Source: Craterostigma plantagineum
Taxonomy: Eukaryota; Streptophyta; Magnoliopsida; Lamiales; Linderniaceae
Assembly (NCBI GenBank): GCA_027422505.1
Contig: JAPQWV010000018.1
Location: forward strand, 13,720,001 to 13,784,000
Direction of reading: 5' to 3'
Length of the DNA stretch: 64,000 nucleotides
Made by a program: the position numbers and the translations under genes. Of this stretch, positions 32,197-43,285 are shown one piece after another. Each line of letters begins with the position of its first letter. Within the stretch, counting starts at the first letter, position 1. A model generated the notes under the pieces. It made no database searches. It had not been told where the DNA came from and saw nothing but the letters and a program-made list of their open reading frames with translations.

Positions 32197-32625
32197 GGAG
32201 TCTCTACACATAAATACTCATTTGGGAAAAACTTGTAATTTAGTACCCTATCAGATTTTTTATATGTAGGTACCTGATATAAATTTCATGCAGATAGGTA
32301 CCCGATCCGGCGCAGGTACGCCATACAACATATTTAAGTACCCCATATCAACGTATTGTGGTACGTGATACGTTGAGAAAATGGTACGCCATATTAGCAC
32401 ATTTATGTACGCCTAGGTACGCCATCTATAACACATAAGGTACGCCGTACAAACACATTAAGGTACCTTATATCAACGTGTTATGGTCGCCATACACACA
32501 CAGAAAGGTACGGCGTGACTGAAGAAATGGTAAAAATTAAATCGGGTACCTATCTGTAAAAATTTCTGACTTGGGTACATATCTGTAAAATTTTATTCAA
32601 TTGGATATTTTTCTATAGATTCACC
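32197..32625. mobile_element. 429-bp MULE-type MITE, copy 2, TSD GCTTTTTAA
   Basis: Ends GGAGTCTCTACACATAAATAC and TATTTTTCTATAGATTCACC. Perfect 9-bp duplication GCTTTTTAA at 32188-32196 and 32626-32634. Same length and word content (GGTACC, GTACGCC) as the copy at 16465-16893. It inserted inside the terminal repeat of the larger Mutator element. Confidence 0.92.
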
Positions 32626-33109
32626 GCTTTTTAAATAAAATAATCAATTTAAATGGAAAATTAGTAAAATAGGAGTATTCTGCAAAAAATTAACGAAATA
32701 GGGCAAAACGCAGCTAATTCCGCGACGTCGCCGCTATCAGCCGCAACAATGATATGGCGAATAAGGGCTTAACGCGGGCCTGATCGGGCCTGATTTTTAA
32801 AAAATTGTCTGGGCCGACTGTTGGCCCAGTAAATAGCCGCGACTCGCAGTTGTTGGACGCGACGACGTGGCTAACAAAGCCGCGATTCCTCCTTCCTCAC
32901 TTCTCATCTTCTCCTCCCCATCGATTCCGGCGAAAACCACCGGCGAACACCACGTGATAGATCTGTTCTTCCTCGTCATCGTTGATTAAGCTTCGCTTGG
33001 GTATGAAACTCCTAATTTGTTTAAATCTTGATTTGATGTTTCGTTAAATTTCGTCGAATTCTTGCGTTTAAGTTTGTATTTTTGGTATAATATGTGCTCT
33101 ATATATTGT

Positions 33110-33837
33110 CAATGTTGTAAAATACGCTAGACGCTAGTCGGGCGCCTGAGGGGGGCCTAGCGCCTAGTCGGGTTAGGCGGGGCCTAGGCGGTTTCTAGGC
33201 GGAAATTAATCGGTATATCGAATGATTTATTATATTTTTCTATAGATCAAATATACCAATATTATAAAATTTTCCAAACATTTAAATTTTCCAGTCAATA
33301 TTTTAGTTTAAGTAAATGTTATTTCAGTTTATTATTTTTATATTTCGATTTATATATGTTAGTTTATATAGTTTAATATTTCAGTTTTAATATGTTTGAT
33401 TTAAGTTTTGATAATTTATTTAAGTTTTAATACTATTTTGTGCAATCGGCCAAACTAACAAATACAGTATCAAACTGAAAGTTTGATGTCCCACACCGGA
33501 TGGGTTGTGTAAAGAAAGCCAATCTGCTTTCTATATAAAGCATACCACACCTCAAAACATTGTGCTTGCCTCAAGTGGGCCGTTGCCTGCTTAGGTGTGT
33601 AAGTGGGCCAATGACCTGCTTATGCGAGTAAGTTTTTAGTAAAATATTTGTTTTCTAATATGCTTAAATAATGATTAAGCCGCCGACTATCGGTATAATC
33701 GCCGATTAATTGGAATAATCGACCGATTAATGGCTGCCGATTAATTGGTCCGATTAGGCTGTTTTTGCCACGGTGGCTAGCCGACTAGCGCCTAGGCGGC
33801 GCCTAACCGGCCGCCTAGGCCGAGTTTTACAACATTG
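33110..33837. mobile_element. hAT-like element with CCTAGGCG words
   Basis: Ends CAATGTTGTAAAATACGC and GAGTTTTACAACATTG are inverted. Both subterminal regions are filled with GCGCCTAG/CCTAGGCGG words in both orientations. The flanking 8-mers TATATTGT and GATAATGT agree at 6 of 8 positions. The interior is AT-rich and non-coding. It lies in the 5' leader or first intron of the PMD gene. Confidence 0.75.
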
Positions 33838-34383
33838 GATAATGTGGGTTGCTTAGTAGATATAACACGTTAATTTTAGATAATTGATTCGATTTAGGAA
33901 TTTTTCCTAATTTCGAAACCTAATTTTAAAATTAGGGTTTCTAGGGTTGATTGATTCGATTGTTACTACATGACCCAATTTATGTGTTTGTTGTTATTTG
34001 TGGCGTTATTGACTTGTAAACGCTAATTTAGGATGGATACGAACGAATATTACAGTCCGATCGACAGATCACTCTTGATATTCCAGGATAGTCATCGTTG
34101 TAACGATGTACTATCCAATTCTGATGGTGCCCTAGACACGCCTTTGACCGTTAAGGGTTTGGAGAGTGTCGTGTGGGGTAAGCTTTCACGACCGGTGCGG
34201 TTGCACGGTCGTATTCTGGAGAAGTTAGACACTATGTAGTTCTACGGCGTCTATAATTGTGGATCTCATAAATTAGATCCACACTTTATCACGGCTCTCG
34301 TGGAGAGATGGAGGAAGGAGACGTATGTAAAACCCGTAAAAGTTAATACGGGGTTTTCGAAATAATTAGGGGTGTTAATCTTA

Positions 34384-35326
34384 CACTACAAAAGAGTCTG
34401 GTTAGCGACGACGCCAACCGTTGGATTTCCGTCGCTAACACCTCCTTTGCGACGGACCCTCTCCGTCGCTAAAACGCCCGTTGGAAATAAATTCGGTCGC
34501 TAACGGCCGTCGCAACATTTTTTGTGACGAGAAGAACACCGTCGCTCCTTTTTTGCGACGATGGTAAATCCGTCGCAAAATCAGGGTAAAAAAAATAAAA
34601 AAAAAGATTGGCCTGCCGGAGAACCGGCAAGCCTCCGCCGCCTCGTCGTCTCTGCTGCTGCCTCGTCGTCGTCCAGCTCGTCAGCGCCGCCGCCTCGTCG
34701 TTGCTGCCTACTCGTCGTCTTCGCCGCTCGTCGTCGTTGCTTCCAGCTCGTCGTAACCTACCGCCTCTTCGTAGCTGCCAGCTCGTCGTCGTCGCTGCCA
34801 GCTCTTCGCCGCCGCCGCTCGTCGTCATCGCTGCCAGCTCGTCGCCGCCTTCGCCGCTCGTCGTCGCTGCCAGAAAGGAAGAAGAAGAAATAGATGTATG
34901 AAATGAGAGAGAGAGGGAGAGAAAGAGAGAGAGGAAGATGAGGAGATGCTGTGAGCGGGAGATGTATGGGGAAAAGAGATGGTGAAAATTAATGAGCAGG
35001 AGATGGGAAAGAAAAAGGGGGAAAAATAATTTTTTAATGTAGAGACAGTTTGCGACGGCTTTTCCTTCGCAAAGACCGTCGCTAAAATATTCAACGGATT
35101 ATTTCGTCGCAAGTTGGCGACGGAAATTTTCCAGACGGAAAAACCCGTGGGAAAGCCGTCGCTACGTGTATTCGACGACCGTTGAATAAAAACCGACGGT
35201 TTTTGCGACCGATTTACCATCGGTAACATCGGCGACGGAGTAGCCGTCGCAAAAGACCGTCGCAAACCGTCGCGACCGCGTTTTCCGTCGGACTCTCCGT
35301 CGCTATCTGGTCTTTTTTTTGTAGTG
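34384..35326. mobile_element. CACTA non-autonomous element, 943 bp, TSD TTA
   Basis: Starts CACTACAAAAGAG and ends CTTTTTTTTGTAGTG, flanked by TTA at 34381-34383 and 35327-35329. Subterminal repeats GCGACGG/CCGTCGC in both orientations fill about 200-300 bp at each end. The centre is a CTCGTCGTC-rich GC tract followed by GAGAGA; ORFs there are low-complexity and not genes. Confidence 0.95.
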
Positions 35327-35329
35327 TTA

Positions 35330-36034
35330 TACCTTAGAAATATTTATGGAAAATTTAAGGGGTAGAAATACTTATAAGGAAGTTCACCAAAAATAAGATA
35401 GTAGGAATAATTCGGGCAATAGGGATAGGGTAAGCTATGTAACAACTCAATTAGATCAGAATTCAAATAAGACCTTAGAAATCGTTTTGAGTGGCCATAT
35501 GAATTTCGGGTGGCATTGGGAGATTCATTTCGGGTAAGCTTATATGCTTTGGACTAATCAAGTGAAGTCAAAATTCGAGTAACTTAGCTTATTAAATTAA
35601 CTTTTGGATCTTAACCCAATGATTTTTAGATTTTCCGACCACTTATGAAATTAATTTTGAGTGAGCTGTTCTATTAACTTTCGGGTAACTAAGGATCTAT
35701 CTAAAAGAATTCTTAACATAGAGGTAAAGGTATTGGCTTAGTCGTCTACTTGTCATGTCACTCACAATTTCCTAAGACATTCATGTATATCTGAATGTAT
35801 AATAAACGAAACCCTGATTATTAATAAGAGAAAGTAGAACACGAGAGAAAACGAGAACAAAGGCTTGCCTCCCACAAAATTTGGACAGTTTGAGATTCTT
35901 GAACAGATCGAATTCTTGTATATATGGCATATATGGCATATATGTTATTATATGGCATATATGTTATTATATTTTGGGTGATTTTATGTGATTTATACAT
36001 TGAATTGTTTTGTGTGATCTGTGTGTAGAAACCC
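35330..36034. other. Left half of the nested LTR, non-coding
   Basis: LTR sequence between the CACTA and the Copia insertions. It has TTCGGGTAA-type words like those at 40660-40980 and no ORF. Confidence 0.5.
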
Positions 36035-36039
36035 TAGAT

Positions 36040-36565
36040 TGTTGGGTTTGCAAAAATGCTCATGCTTGTCGACATATGGCTTTGAATAGTCAATGAAGGC
36101 TGCAAAGGAGAAAAGAAACGTGGCATTTGAATGGTCCAAGGCTACACTCAACGTGGGCAATTCTTATTCAAAAGTGTGCCATCCTTTGTTCACATGGCAT
36201 GTAAACACATGCATCTTGAGCCTATAAATACGAGGGCTCCCAAGCAGAGTTAAGGCATCCCACAGATAGAATAAAAAGACAGAGAGAAGAGAGAGATCAG
36301 CGTGAGAAAAATATAGGGAAAATAATAGAGAGTTTGTCGGTATTTTTCTCCGGCTATAAAGAGAGTTATTGAGGGTTTTCTCCTTTGTAGTACGAGAGGT
36401 TGTAACTCCTACATTTCCTCTATAGTGGATTCTTCTTCCTTGCCCGTGGTTTTTACCCCGATTTTTGGGGGTTTTTCACGTTAAATCTTGGTGTCCACAT
36501 TTTATCTTTAATTGTTCAAATACTAGCCGCAATATTACTCGACCGGGTCCGCTGCCACGCCAACA
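36040..36565 (+). repeat. Copia 5' LTR
   Basis: Starts TGTTGGGTTTGC and ends CGCCAACA, an inverted TGTTGG/CCAACA terminus. TATA box TATAAATA at 36223-36230 gives a plausible promoter. A pyrimidine/purine GAGAGA leader follows. The matching 3' LTR is not in the window. Confidence 0.85.
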
Positions 36566-36567
36566 AT

Positions 36568-36579
36568 TGGTATCAGAGC
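36568..36579 (+). other. Primer-binding site (initiator tRNA-Met type)
   Basis: TGGTATCAGAGC two bases after the LTR end; the usual Copia/plant retrotransposon PBS complementary to the 3' end of initiator methionine tRNA. Confidence 0.92.
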
Positions 36580-36762
36580 CTAGTTTGGGTTTTATATATC
36601 TATTTATCGTATGCTCTGTGGTTGCCACTAACGTGGACCCTCCACATCAGAAAATAATAGATATTATACTGCCCTTGTTACGGTGACGAAAAAGTCGGGA
36701 CGAGTTCAATAATTATCTGCTGCAACCCCGTCGGAGGTATTACTCACGGCTGAGCAGAAATT

Positions 36763-39700
36763 ATGGCGGTGAAGTTTGATATCGAAAAGTTCAACGAGAG
36801 AAATTTCTCACTGTGGAAATTAAAGATAAAAGCGATCTTGCGAAAGGACGCTGTCTGGAGGCTATCAACGGAAAACCAGCCACACTGACAGACGAGAAAA
36901 AATGGAACGAGATGGACGGGAGCGCTGTCGCAAATCTCCATCTGGCACTAGCAGATGAGATATTGTCCAGCGTCGATGAAAAGAAAACGGCAAAGGAGAT
37001 TTGGGACCGTCTAACAAATCTGTACGAGCCGACGTCGTTACACAACAAAATTTTCTTGAAGAGAAAATTGTTCACCTTGAGAATGTCTGAATCTACTTCG
37101 GTGACGGAGCATCTCAACGTGTTGAATACTCTATTTTCCCAGCTAACGTCGTTGGGGTATAAAACAGAGGATAAAGAACGCGCAGAAATTCTACTTCAAA
37201 GTCTGCCAGATTCGTATGATCAACTCATCATCAACTTGACGAACAGCGAAGGTTCTGGTCTTCAATAACCTCGCGGATGCTATTCTCGAAGAAGAAAATC
37301 GACGAAAGAACAAGGAGGACCAACAAGTAGGCTCGCAACAGGTGGAAGCTTTGATGGTGATGAGAGGGAGATCAACGGAACGTGGTTCAAGTGGGAGTCA
37401 CACTCAAGGCAGGGGAAAATCAAGAAGTAAGAAGAAGGATATGAAATGCTACCAATGTGGAAAGAAGGGTCACTTGAAGAAGGATTGTTGGAGCCTGAAG
37501 AACTCCAATCCTCAGGGAAATCTGGCAAACGCGTCAGGTGGAGCCATATTGTGTAGCGAAGCAGCTATCTCAACGGAGAGCATAATGGCGTATGATGATA
37601 TATGACTTCTTGACTCGGGGGCAACTTATCATATGACCTCTCGAAGAGACTGGTTCAATCACTACGAACCTATCTTAGGAGGATCTGTATACAGTTGCGA
37701 AGATAACGCCTTAAAGATCGTAGGCGTTGGAACCGTGAGGTTGAAGTTGCACGACGGTACAGTTCGCACTATTCAAGGAGTGCGACACGTGGAAGGTCTG
37801 AAGAAGAATCTCTGTGGGACAGCTAGACGATCTTGGCTGTGAAATCAAAGGAGAGGAATAATGAAAATATTCCGCGGAGCAGTTGTAGTCATGAAAGGTG
37901 AAAAGGTCGCTGCAAATTTGTATATGCTGTTGGGAGAGACGGTGCAAGAAGGAGAAGCTTCTGTAGCTTCGGGAAATTCAACCGGAAGATCTACTATGCT
38001 GTGGCATCAAAAGCTCGGGCATATGTCGGAACAAGGTATGAAAATTCTTGCGAGCCAAAATCTACTTCCGGGTCTCACGAACGTGTCACTACCATTCTGT
38101 GAGCATTGCGTAGCAAACAAGCAGCATCGGCTACAATTCAACTCATCAAATTCTAGAAGCAACAATATTCTAGAATTGGTTCACTCTGATGTCTGGCAGT
38201 CACCGGTTTCATCCCGAGGAGGAGGGAAGTACTTCGTGTCTTTCATCGACGATCCCGGAGATGTTGGGTGTATATCATCAAGAGTAAATGAGATGTGTTC
38301 GTTACCTTCAAGAATTTCAAGGCTCGGGTCGAACTTGATACGGGAAAGAAGATCAAATGTTTGAGGATGGATAATGGAGGAGAATATACTAGCAAGGAAT
38401 TTGATAGCTTTTGCAAAAGGGAAGGCATCAAAAGGCACTTCACTACGGCGTACACTCCACAACAAAATGGAGTGGCAGAGCAGATGAACAGGACTTTGTT
38501 GGAGAGAACAAGAGCCATGTTGGGAGCTGCAGGTCTGGATAAATCATACTGGGCAGAAGCAGTCAACACCGCCTGTTACGTGATCAATCGGTCGCCTTCA
38601 ACGGCAATTGATCAGAAGACGCCGATGGAGATGTGGATCGGGAAGCCAGCGGATTATTTCAAACTCCATGTATTTGGAAGTCCTGTGTACGTGATGTACA
38701 ATGCCCAAGAAACTAAGAAGCTGGATCCGAAGTCCAGAAAGTGTTTGTTCTTGGGGTATGCTGATGGTTTGAAGGGGTATTGCCTGTGGGACCCCACTGC
38801 CCATAAGGTTGTCATCAGCAGGGAGGTTATCTTCTTCGAAGATAAACTAATCAGAGAAAATGATAGCACTACGAAGGAAAGCTCAGAGACTAGGGCGATT
38901 CAGGTGAAAGGGAAGTCTATCGAACAAGATTCTTCTGAAGCAGCACCGGAGCACGAGGAAGGGCCAAGCGAATCTTCAGAACCAGAACTTAGGGGCACAC
39001 GAAAAAGAGCCGCACCATCATGGATTGAAGATTACGATTTGGACAGCAATGTTGCGTATTGTCTTCTAACTGATGATGGAGAGCCTTCAACTCTTCAAGA
39101 AGCACTGAACAGTTCAGATGCAGATCAATGGTTGGCGGCAATGCAAGAAGAAATGGAAGCTCTACGGAAAAATAAGACTTGGGAGCTGGTGGCACTACCG
39201 AACGGCAGAAAGGCAATCGGAAATAAATGGGTTTTTAAGATCAAGCGGAACAACGATGATCAAGTAGAGCGCTTTCGTGCACGACTGGTGGTTAAAGGCT
39301 ACGCTCAGAAAGAAGGCATCGACTTCAACGAGATATTCTCACCTGTGGTGACTAACGACTGTTCGGATACTCCTGGCGATGTGTGCTACATTCGACTTAC
39401 ATCTAGAGCAAATAGATGTGAAGACGGCTTTTCTTCATGGAGATCTTGAAGAAGAGATTTATATGCTCCAACCGGAAGGTTTTGAAGACAAAGAAAAATG
39501 GAACTTGGTTTGCAGGTTGAACAAATCTCTATACGGTCTCAAACAGGCGCCGAGGTGTTGGTATTAGAGATTTGATTCCTTCATCATGAGCCTTGGATAC
39601 AGCAGATTGAATGCAGACCCTTGTGCATATTTCAAGAGGTTTGGTGAAATGATTTTATCATATTACTGTTGTATGTTGACGACATGTTGGTAGCAGGCCC

Positions 39701-40580
39701 CAACAAAGATCGTATTGAAGAACTCAAGCACAGTTGGCTAGGGAATTTGAAATGAAGGACTTGGGACCAACAAACAAGATTCTAGGGATGCAAATTTACC
39801 GAGACAGAAATAACAGGAAGATTTGGCTTTCGTAGAAGAATTATCTGAGGAAGGTCTTGCGACGCTTCAATATGCAAGATTGTAAGCCAATTTCTACCCC
39901 ATTTCTTGTTAGTTTCAAATTATCCTCAAGTACGAGTCCTAGCAGTGAAGAAGGGAGGATGGAGATGTCTCGAGTACCGTATGCATCAGCGGTGGAAAGT
40001 CTTATGTTCACGATGATTTGTACACGACCAGACACTGCACATGCAATGGGAGTAGTAACTCGGTACATGGCGAATCCGGGCAAAGAGCATTGGAGCGCGG
40101 TGAAGAGGATCATACGATATATCAGAGGGACCTCAGATGTTGCATTATGTTACGGAGGAGCAGACTTTACTGTCAGATGGTATGTTGACTCTGATTATGC
40201 AGGTGATCTTGATAAGAGCAAATCTACCACGGGATATGTGTTCACTCTTACTGGCGGAGCCGTAAGCTGGGTATCGAAGCTTCAGTCCGTTGTTGCGACG
40301 TCAACAACTGAAGCAGAATATGTTGCAGCTACGCAGGCAAGTAAAGAGGCGGTATGGTTGAAAATGATCATGGAGGAACTCGGGCACGAACAGGAAAATA
40401 TTCCTCTGTTCTGTGACAGTCAGAGTGCCTTGCATCTCGCAAGGAATCCAGCTTTCCATTCCAGGTCTAAGCACATACGAGTCCAGTATCATTTCGTTCG
40501 TGAGAAAGTGGAAGAGGGCATGGTAGATATGCTGAAGATTCATGCGAAAGATAACCTAGTAGATTTCTTGACGAAAGATA
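36763..40580 (+). pseudogene. Copia gag-pol polyprotein, multiple frameshifts
   Basis: The gag start is ATG 36763 (MAVKFDIEKFNERNFSLWKL), with a frameshift near 36850. The zinc knuckle CX2CX4HX4C lies at 37447-37488. The protease motif DSGATYHM (about 37612) directly follows a TGA stop. Integrase shows the HHCC region (WHQKLGHM ... CEHC), a frameshift near 38250, then the core with MDNGGEYTS and an AEQMNRTLLE block. Reverse transcriptase shows KWVFKIKRN, VDVKTAFLHG-like sequence and YVDDM in a third frame near 39670. RNase H shows VDSDYAGDLDKS and STTEAEYVAA. At least five frame breaks or stops make it inactive. Lineage Tork is inferred from the gag start and the GGAVSWVSKLQ motif. Confidence 0.88.
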
Positions 40581-41992
40581 TGCGAGCCTTAGGAAATTTT
40601 AGCCTAAATTCCCCGTGCTTCAATTTGTTTAAAGTGTTAATTTTGACCTTTTCGCTATTAGGAACAAATTCGGGTATTTCAATTTAAAAGCTGGGTAGAT
40701 TAGAAGTTCGAATTCTACAATTTCGAGTAGACACAATTCGCCGTACCAGGGTTTCGGTGTTGAATTTCGGGTAGTTCAATTTGTATGTGAGTTAGCTTGC
40801 ACTTTCGGGTAATTTAGGTTTGAAGTTCGGGTGTTGACTTATTTAATTAAATATTCGGGTCAAAAGCTCTAGACCTTTAAGAATTTTGGGTGGCCGAAGT
40901 TCGAGCAATTATTATTTCGGGTAGTATAAATTTGCCGGACTTAGTATATTTTTGGATGTGGACCATTGACTTAAGTTTTGGGATAATTAATTTAGGGAGT
41001 TTAGGGAGATATTTCTTAGAGAAATTCGAGGAGTTCCGGTGAGTGAATCACGGGGTGAGCAGAAATATTTTCGAGGAGAATATTTATTCATTTATGTAAT
41101 GTTGTATTTTTATTGCACCGCATAGCATGTGCACGATGCACCGGTGTGAGAGAGGCTGACCGTGTAGGCACGGTGACACCTTAAGGTGTCGGCGCGAGGT
41201 GCCTGGGGGTAGATGTGACCGGTTTCGGTCGTCGACTCGTAGTGGAGTCTGAGGGTAGTACTAGTGCACCTGACATTATTGTCGAGGCCGCTTTCATATG
41301 AGATATGAAAGGGTCTGTTTGGCGAAAGTAGCGACCTGGTAGAGTTAGCTCAGGGAGATCGCTACCAGCGTGGGCATCGTCGGGGCAAGAAGACGTTTCA
41401 GGAAGGAGCGACCTGTGAGACAGCGTATGCTACCCGAGAACTGATTCTTGACCCATTTCTTAAATGGGTTGCGCGGGGTGCCTAGTTCTAGCCTATGGGC
41501 CCTATGGTTGAGGTGAGACCTATGGTTGAGATGAGATCTAGGTTGAGACGAGGTCTAGTGGTAGGATGAGCGTGCATTGCATGGTGAGCTGAGAGCACTT
41601 TCGTATGAGATATGAAAGTGTTGGTATCGGGGTTGAGTCGGGGTTGAGTGGACGTTGCATGTCATGCATTATTTCACCTACTGATAGATGGCTCAGGGTT
41701 TACGTGTTGTAGGTACCGAGCCCGACGCTGATGTACGTCGCGGCTGAGGCGGGCTGATGGCGGTGCTCCATGGAATTTTGAGGGCGAGACTGTACATGGA
41801 TGCGACCTGTGGAGCGGCGTTAGGGTTTTGACTTTTTGATATTTTGGGGCCACGGCCCGTGTAAATTATGACGATGTAGACGATATTAGTCGTAATGTTT
41901 TATTTTAGAAAAAGTTTTTGTTAGACGGGTCTTCCGCGACTTACTTTGCGAAAATCCGCCAAACTTAGTTTTAGAAAGTGAGGGTCGCCACA
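40581..41992. other. Right half of the nested LTR, non-coding
   Basis: No gene. Repeats of TTCGGGTA (40660-40930), two TTTCATATGAGATATGAAA-like palindromes (near 41290 and 41602) and a run of GGTTGAG(A/G)TGAGA words (41510-41570) are present. It ends GGTCGCCACA at the target duplication. Confidence 0.6.
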
Positions 41993-42429
41993 ACGTATAC
42001 GTTCCACTTACCCGTGGGTGAAGCGACCGTCACACTTGAGGACGTCAGTGTGCTGTGGGGACTCCTCGTCGATGGTCATTCGGTCAGTGGTATGATCCAC
42101 AGCAGGACGCAGGATCAGTGGATCAATTACCTGGAGGAGCTGACTGGGTACAGTGGGACGAAGGTGTCGTTGGGAAAGTTTGCCGACTGGTTAGGAGCCA
42201 ACCAGATCGATGACGACAACCCAGATTATGAGGTTGATCAGCGGGCACGTGCATATGCGCTGTTGCTCATGGGATCGGTGCTATTTCCCGACTCCAGCGG
42301 AAGCTCGACGTCCATGACTTCTCTTCCGTTGCTCGAAGACATCGACGCCGTGCACACTTACAGATGGGGCAGTGTCGTTCTGGCTTTCTTGTACAGAGAG
42401 CTATGTACATCGTGCCAGCGTCAGAAGAT

Positions 42430-43285
42430 GAACATCGGTGGAGCATGTGTGAGGTCCTCCGTATCTCGTTACCTTCCAAAAAAAACTTTTCGTTTTAAAG
42501 ACTGCTAGCAGTTTCCAATTACAGTCGTCGCTGTGATTGTATCTCACGCTCCATGCGGTTCTATTACTTTCGGTCACATGGTACTCACATCTAACAACCC
42601 TCAAATGGTAATCGTCAACAGCACATTTCAAATGTTCTTTGCTATTAAACATCATACCTACGAAAAATGCGGGGTCCTCCCTATCGTAAAAATCAGCACC
42701 AGTTTCGTCAACTTTCGGGGGAGCCATTTGATAAGTGGTATTAAACAGCACCGACTAGTATAATGCTCAGTTCTCTTCTGGTTCAATTGGCATTGGTTCA
42801 TCGTTGTTATCATCATCGTCATCTGCGGGATCTGGAAAATCGTCTAGTGCCCCACCCTCGTCATCAGCGTCAGAGTCACTGACGTCACTATCTTGGACGG
42901 CGTCATGACCGATCTCAGGCTGCGCCACCGTCGAACTAGTAGGAACGCAACGTCTACTCGAAGGTATATCATCGTGAGGGGCAAACGAAATCTTTGTCAA
43001 TCCTTCAGTAACTGATGTAATGTTAGGAAACGAATCCATCGGCGCGGGATTCGTGTACTCGTCGGGAGCATTTACGTTGCTGTCGAACTAAACGATCTCA
43101 GTTAGCTCGACAAAGACCTCAATGTAATCGAGTTCGGCGTCGGGATCCAAGAAGTATGCGAGGTCGGCATCACTAGACATTAGTAGGAGATTATGATACA
43201 GTCGAGAGTGTTGATAATATTCGTTCTTCACCCGAACGATTAAAAAGAAAGAAGTGATGTTGACGGAAGTCATGTCGTACAGCAT
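42430..43285 (-). pseudogene. MULE transposase N-terminal fragment
   Basis: Starts near ATG 43285 (MLYDMTSVNITSFFLIVRVK). Then comes an acidic stretch with PDPADDDDDNNDEPMPIEPE (about 42830-42770). Next is a MuDR-type N-terminal domain, VGMMFNSKEHLKCAVDDY to the GPHTC motif. Stops at 42768 and near 43085 break the frame. The DDE core and SWIM finger are absent: the sequence runs straight into the 3' end of the opposing PMD gene. It is the 5' half of a second Mutator transposase, different in sequence from the intact one at 316-2640. Confidence 0.8.

Larger units (their letters stand above)
36040..40580 (+). mobile_element. Copia retrotransposon (Tork/Tnt1-like), 3' end lost
   Basis: 5' LTR 36040-36565, primer-binding site at 36568 and degraded gag-pol to about 40580 in the Copia order: gag, protease, integrase, reverse transcriptase, RNase H. 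The RNase H frame ends abruptly after VDFLTKDM and continues into LTR-type TTCGGGTA sequence of the host LTR. No polypurine tract or 3' LTR is present, so a deletion removed the 3' end. Confidence 0.88.
34326..41992 (+). mobile_element. LTR (solo-type, Gypsy-like) in the PMD gene, TSD ACGTA, with nested insertions
   Basis: Begins TGTAAAACCCG and ends GGTCGCCACA, with perfect 5-bp ACGTA at 34321-34325 and 41993-41997. After subtracting the CACTA (34384-35326) and the Copia element (36040 to about 40580), about 2.2 kb of one LTR-like sequence is left. It is marked by recurrent TTCGGGTA words on both sides of the Copia. No Gypsy coding domain is seen, so a solo LTR is the simplest reading. Assignment to Gypsy rests on the length and terminal sequence and is tentative. 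Confidence 0.78.
34033..42450 (+). pseudogene. Plant mobile domain (PMD/MAIN-like) gene, split and truncated
   Basis: The 5' part (34033-34325) starts MDTNEYYSPIDRSLLIFQDS and runs to the ALVERWRKET motif, with a TAG stop at 34237-34239 where the family has FYGVYNCG immediately after. An LTR insertion begins at 34326. The reading resumes at 41993-41997 in the same frame (YTFHLPVGEATVTLEDVSVL, then ARAYALLLMGSVLFPD, WGSVVLAFLYRELC). PMD proteins of the MAIN/MAIL type guard genome stability; many PMD copies ride in MULEs and Ty3 elements (established). Removing the insertion and one 5-bp target copy restores the frame exactly. The 3' end is lost at about 42450 by fusion to an opposing transposase fragment. 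Non-functional. Confidence 0.82.

Noticed and set aside
34561..34901. Arg/Ser-rich ORFs resembling SR proteins
   Set aside because: They translate a CTCGTCGTC simple repeat in the centre of a CACTA element; all frames are low complexity.
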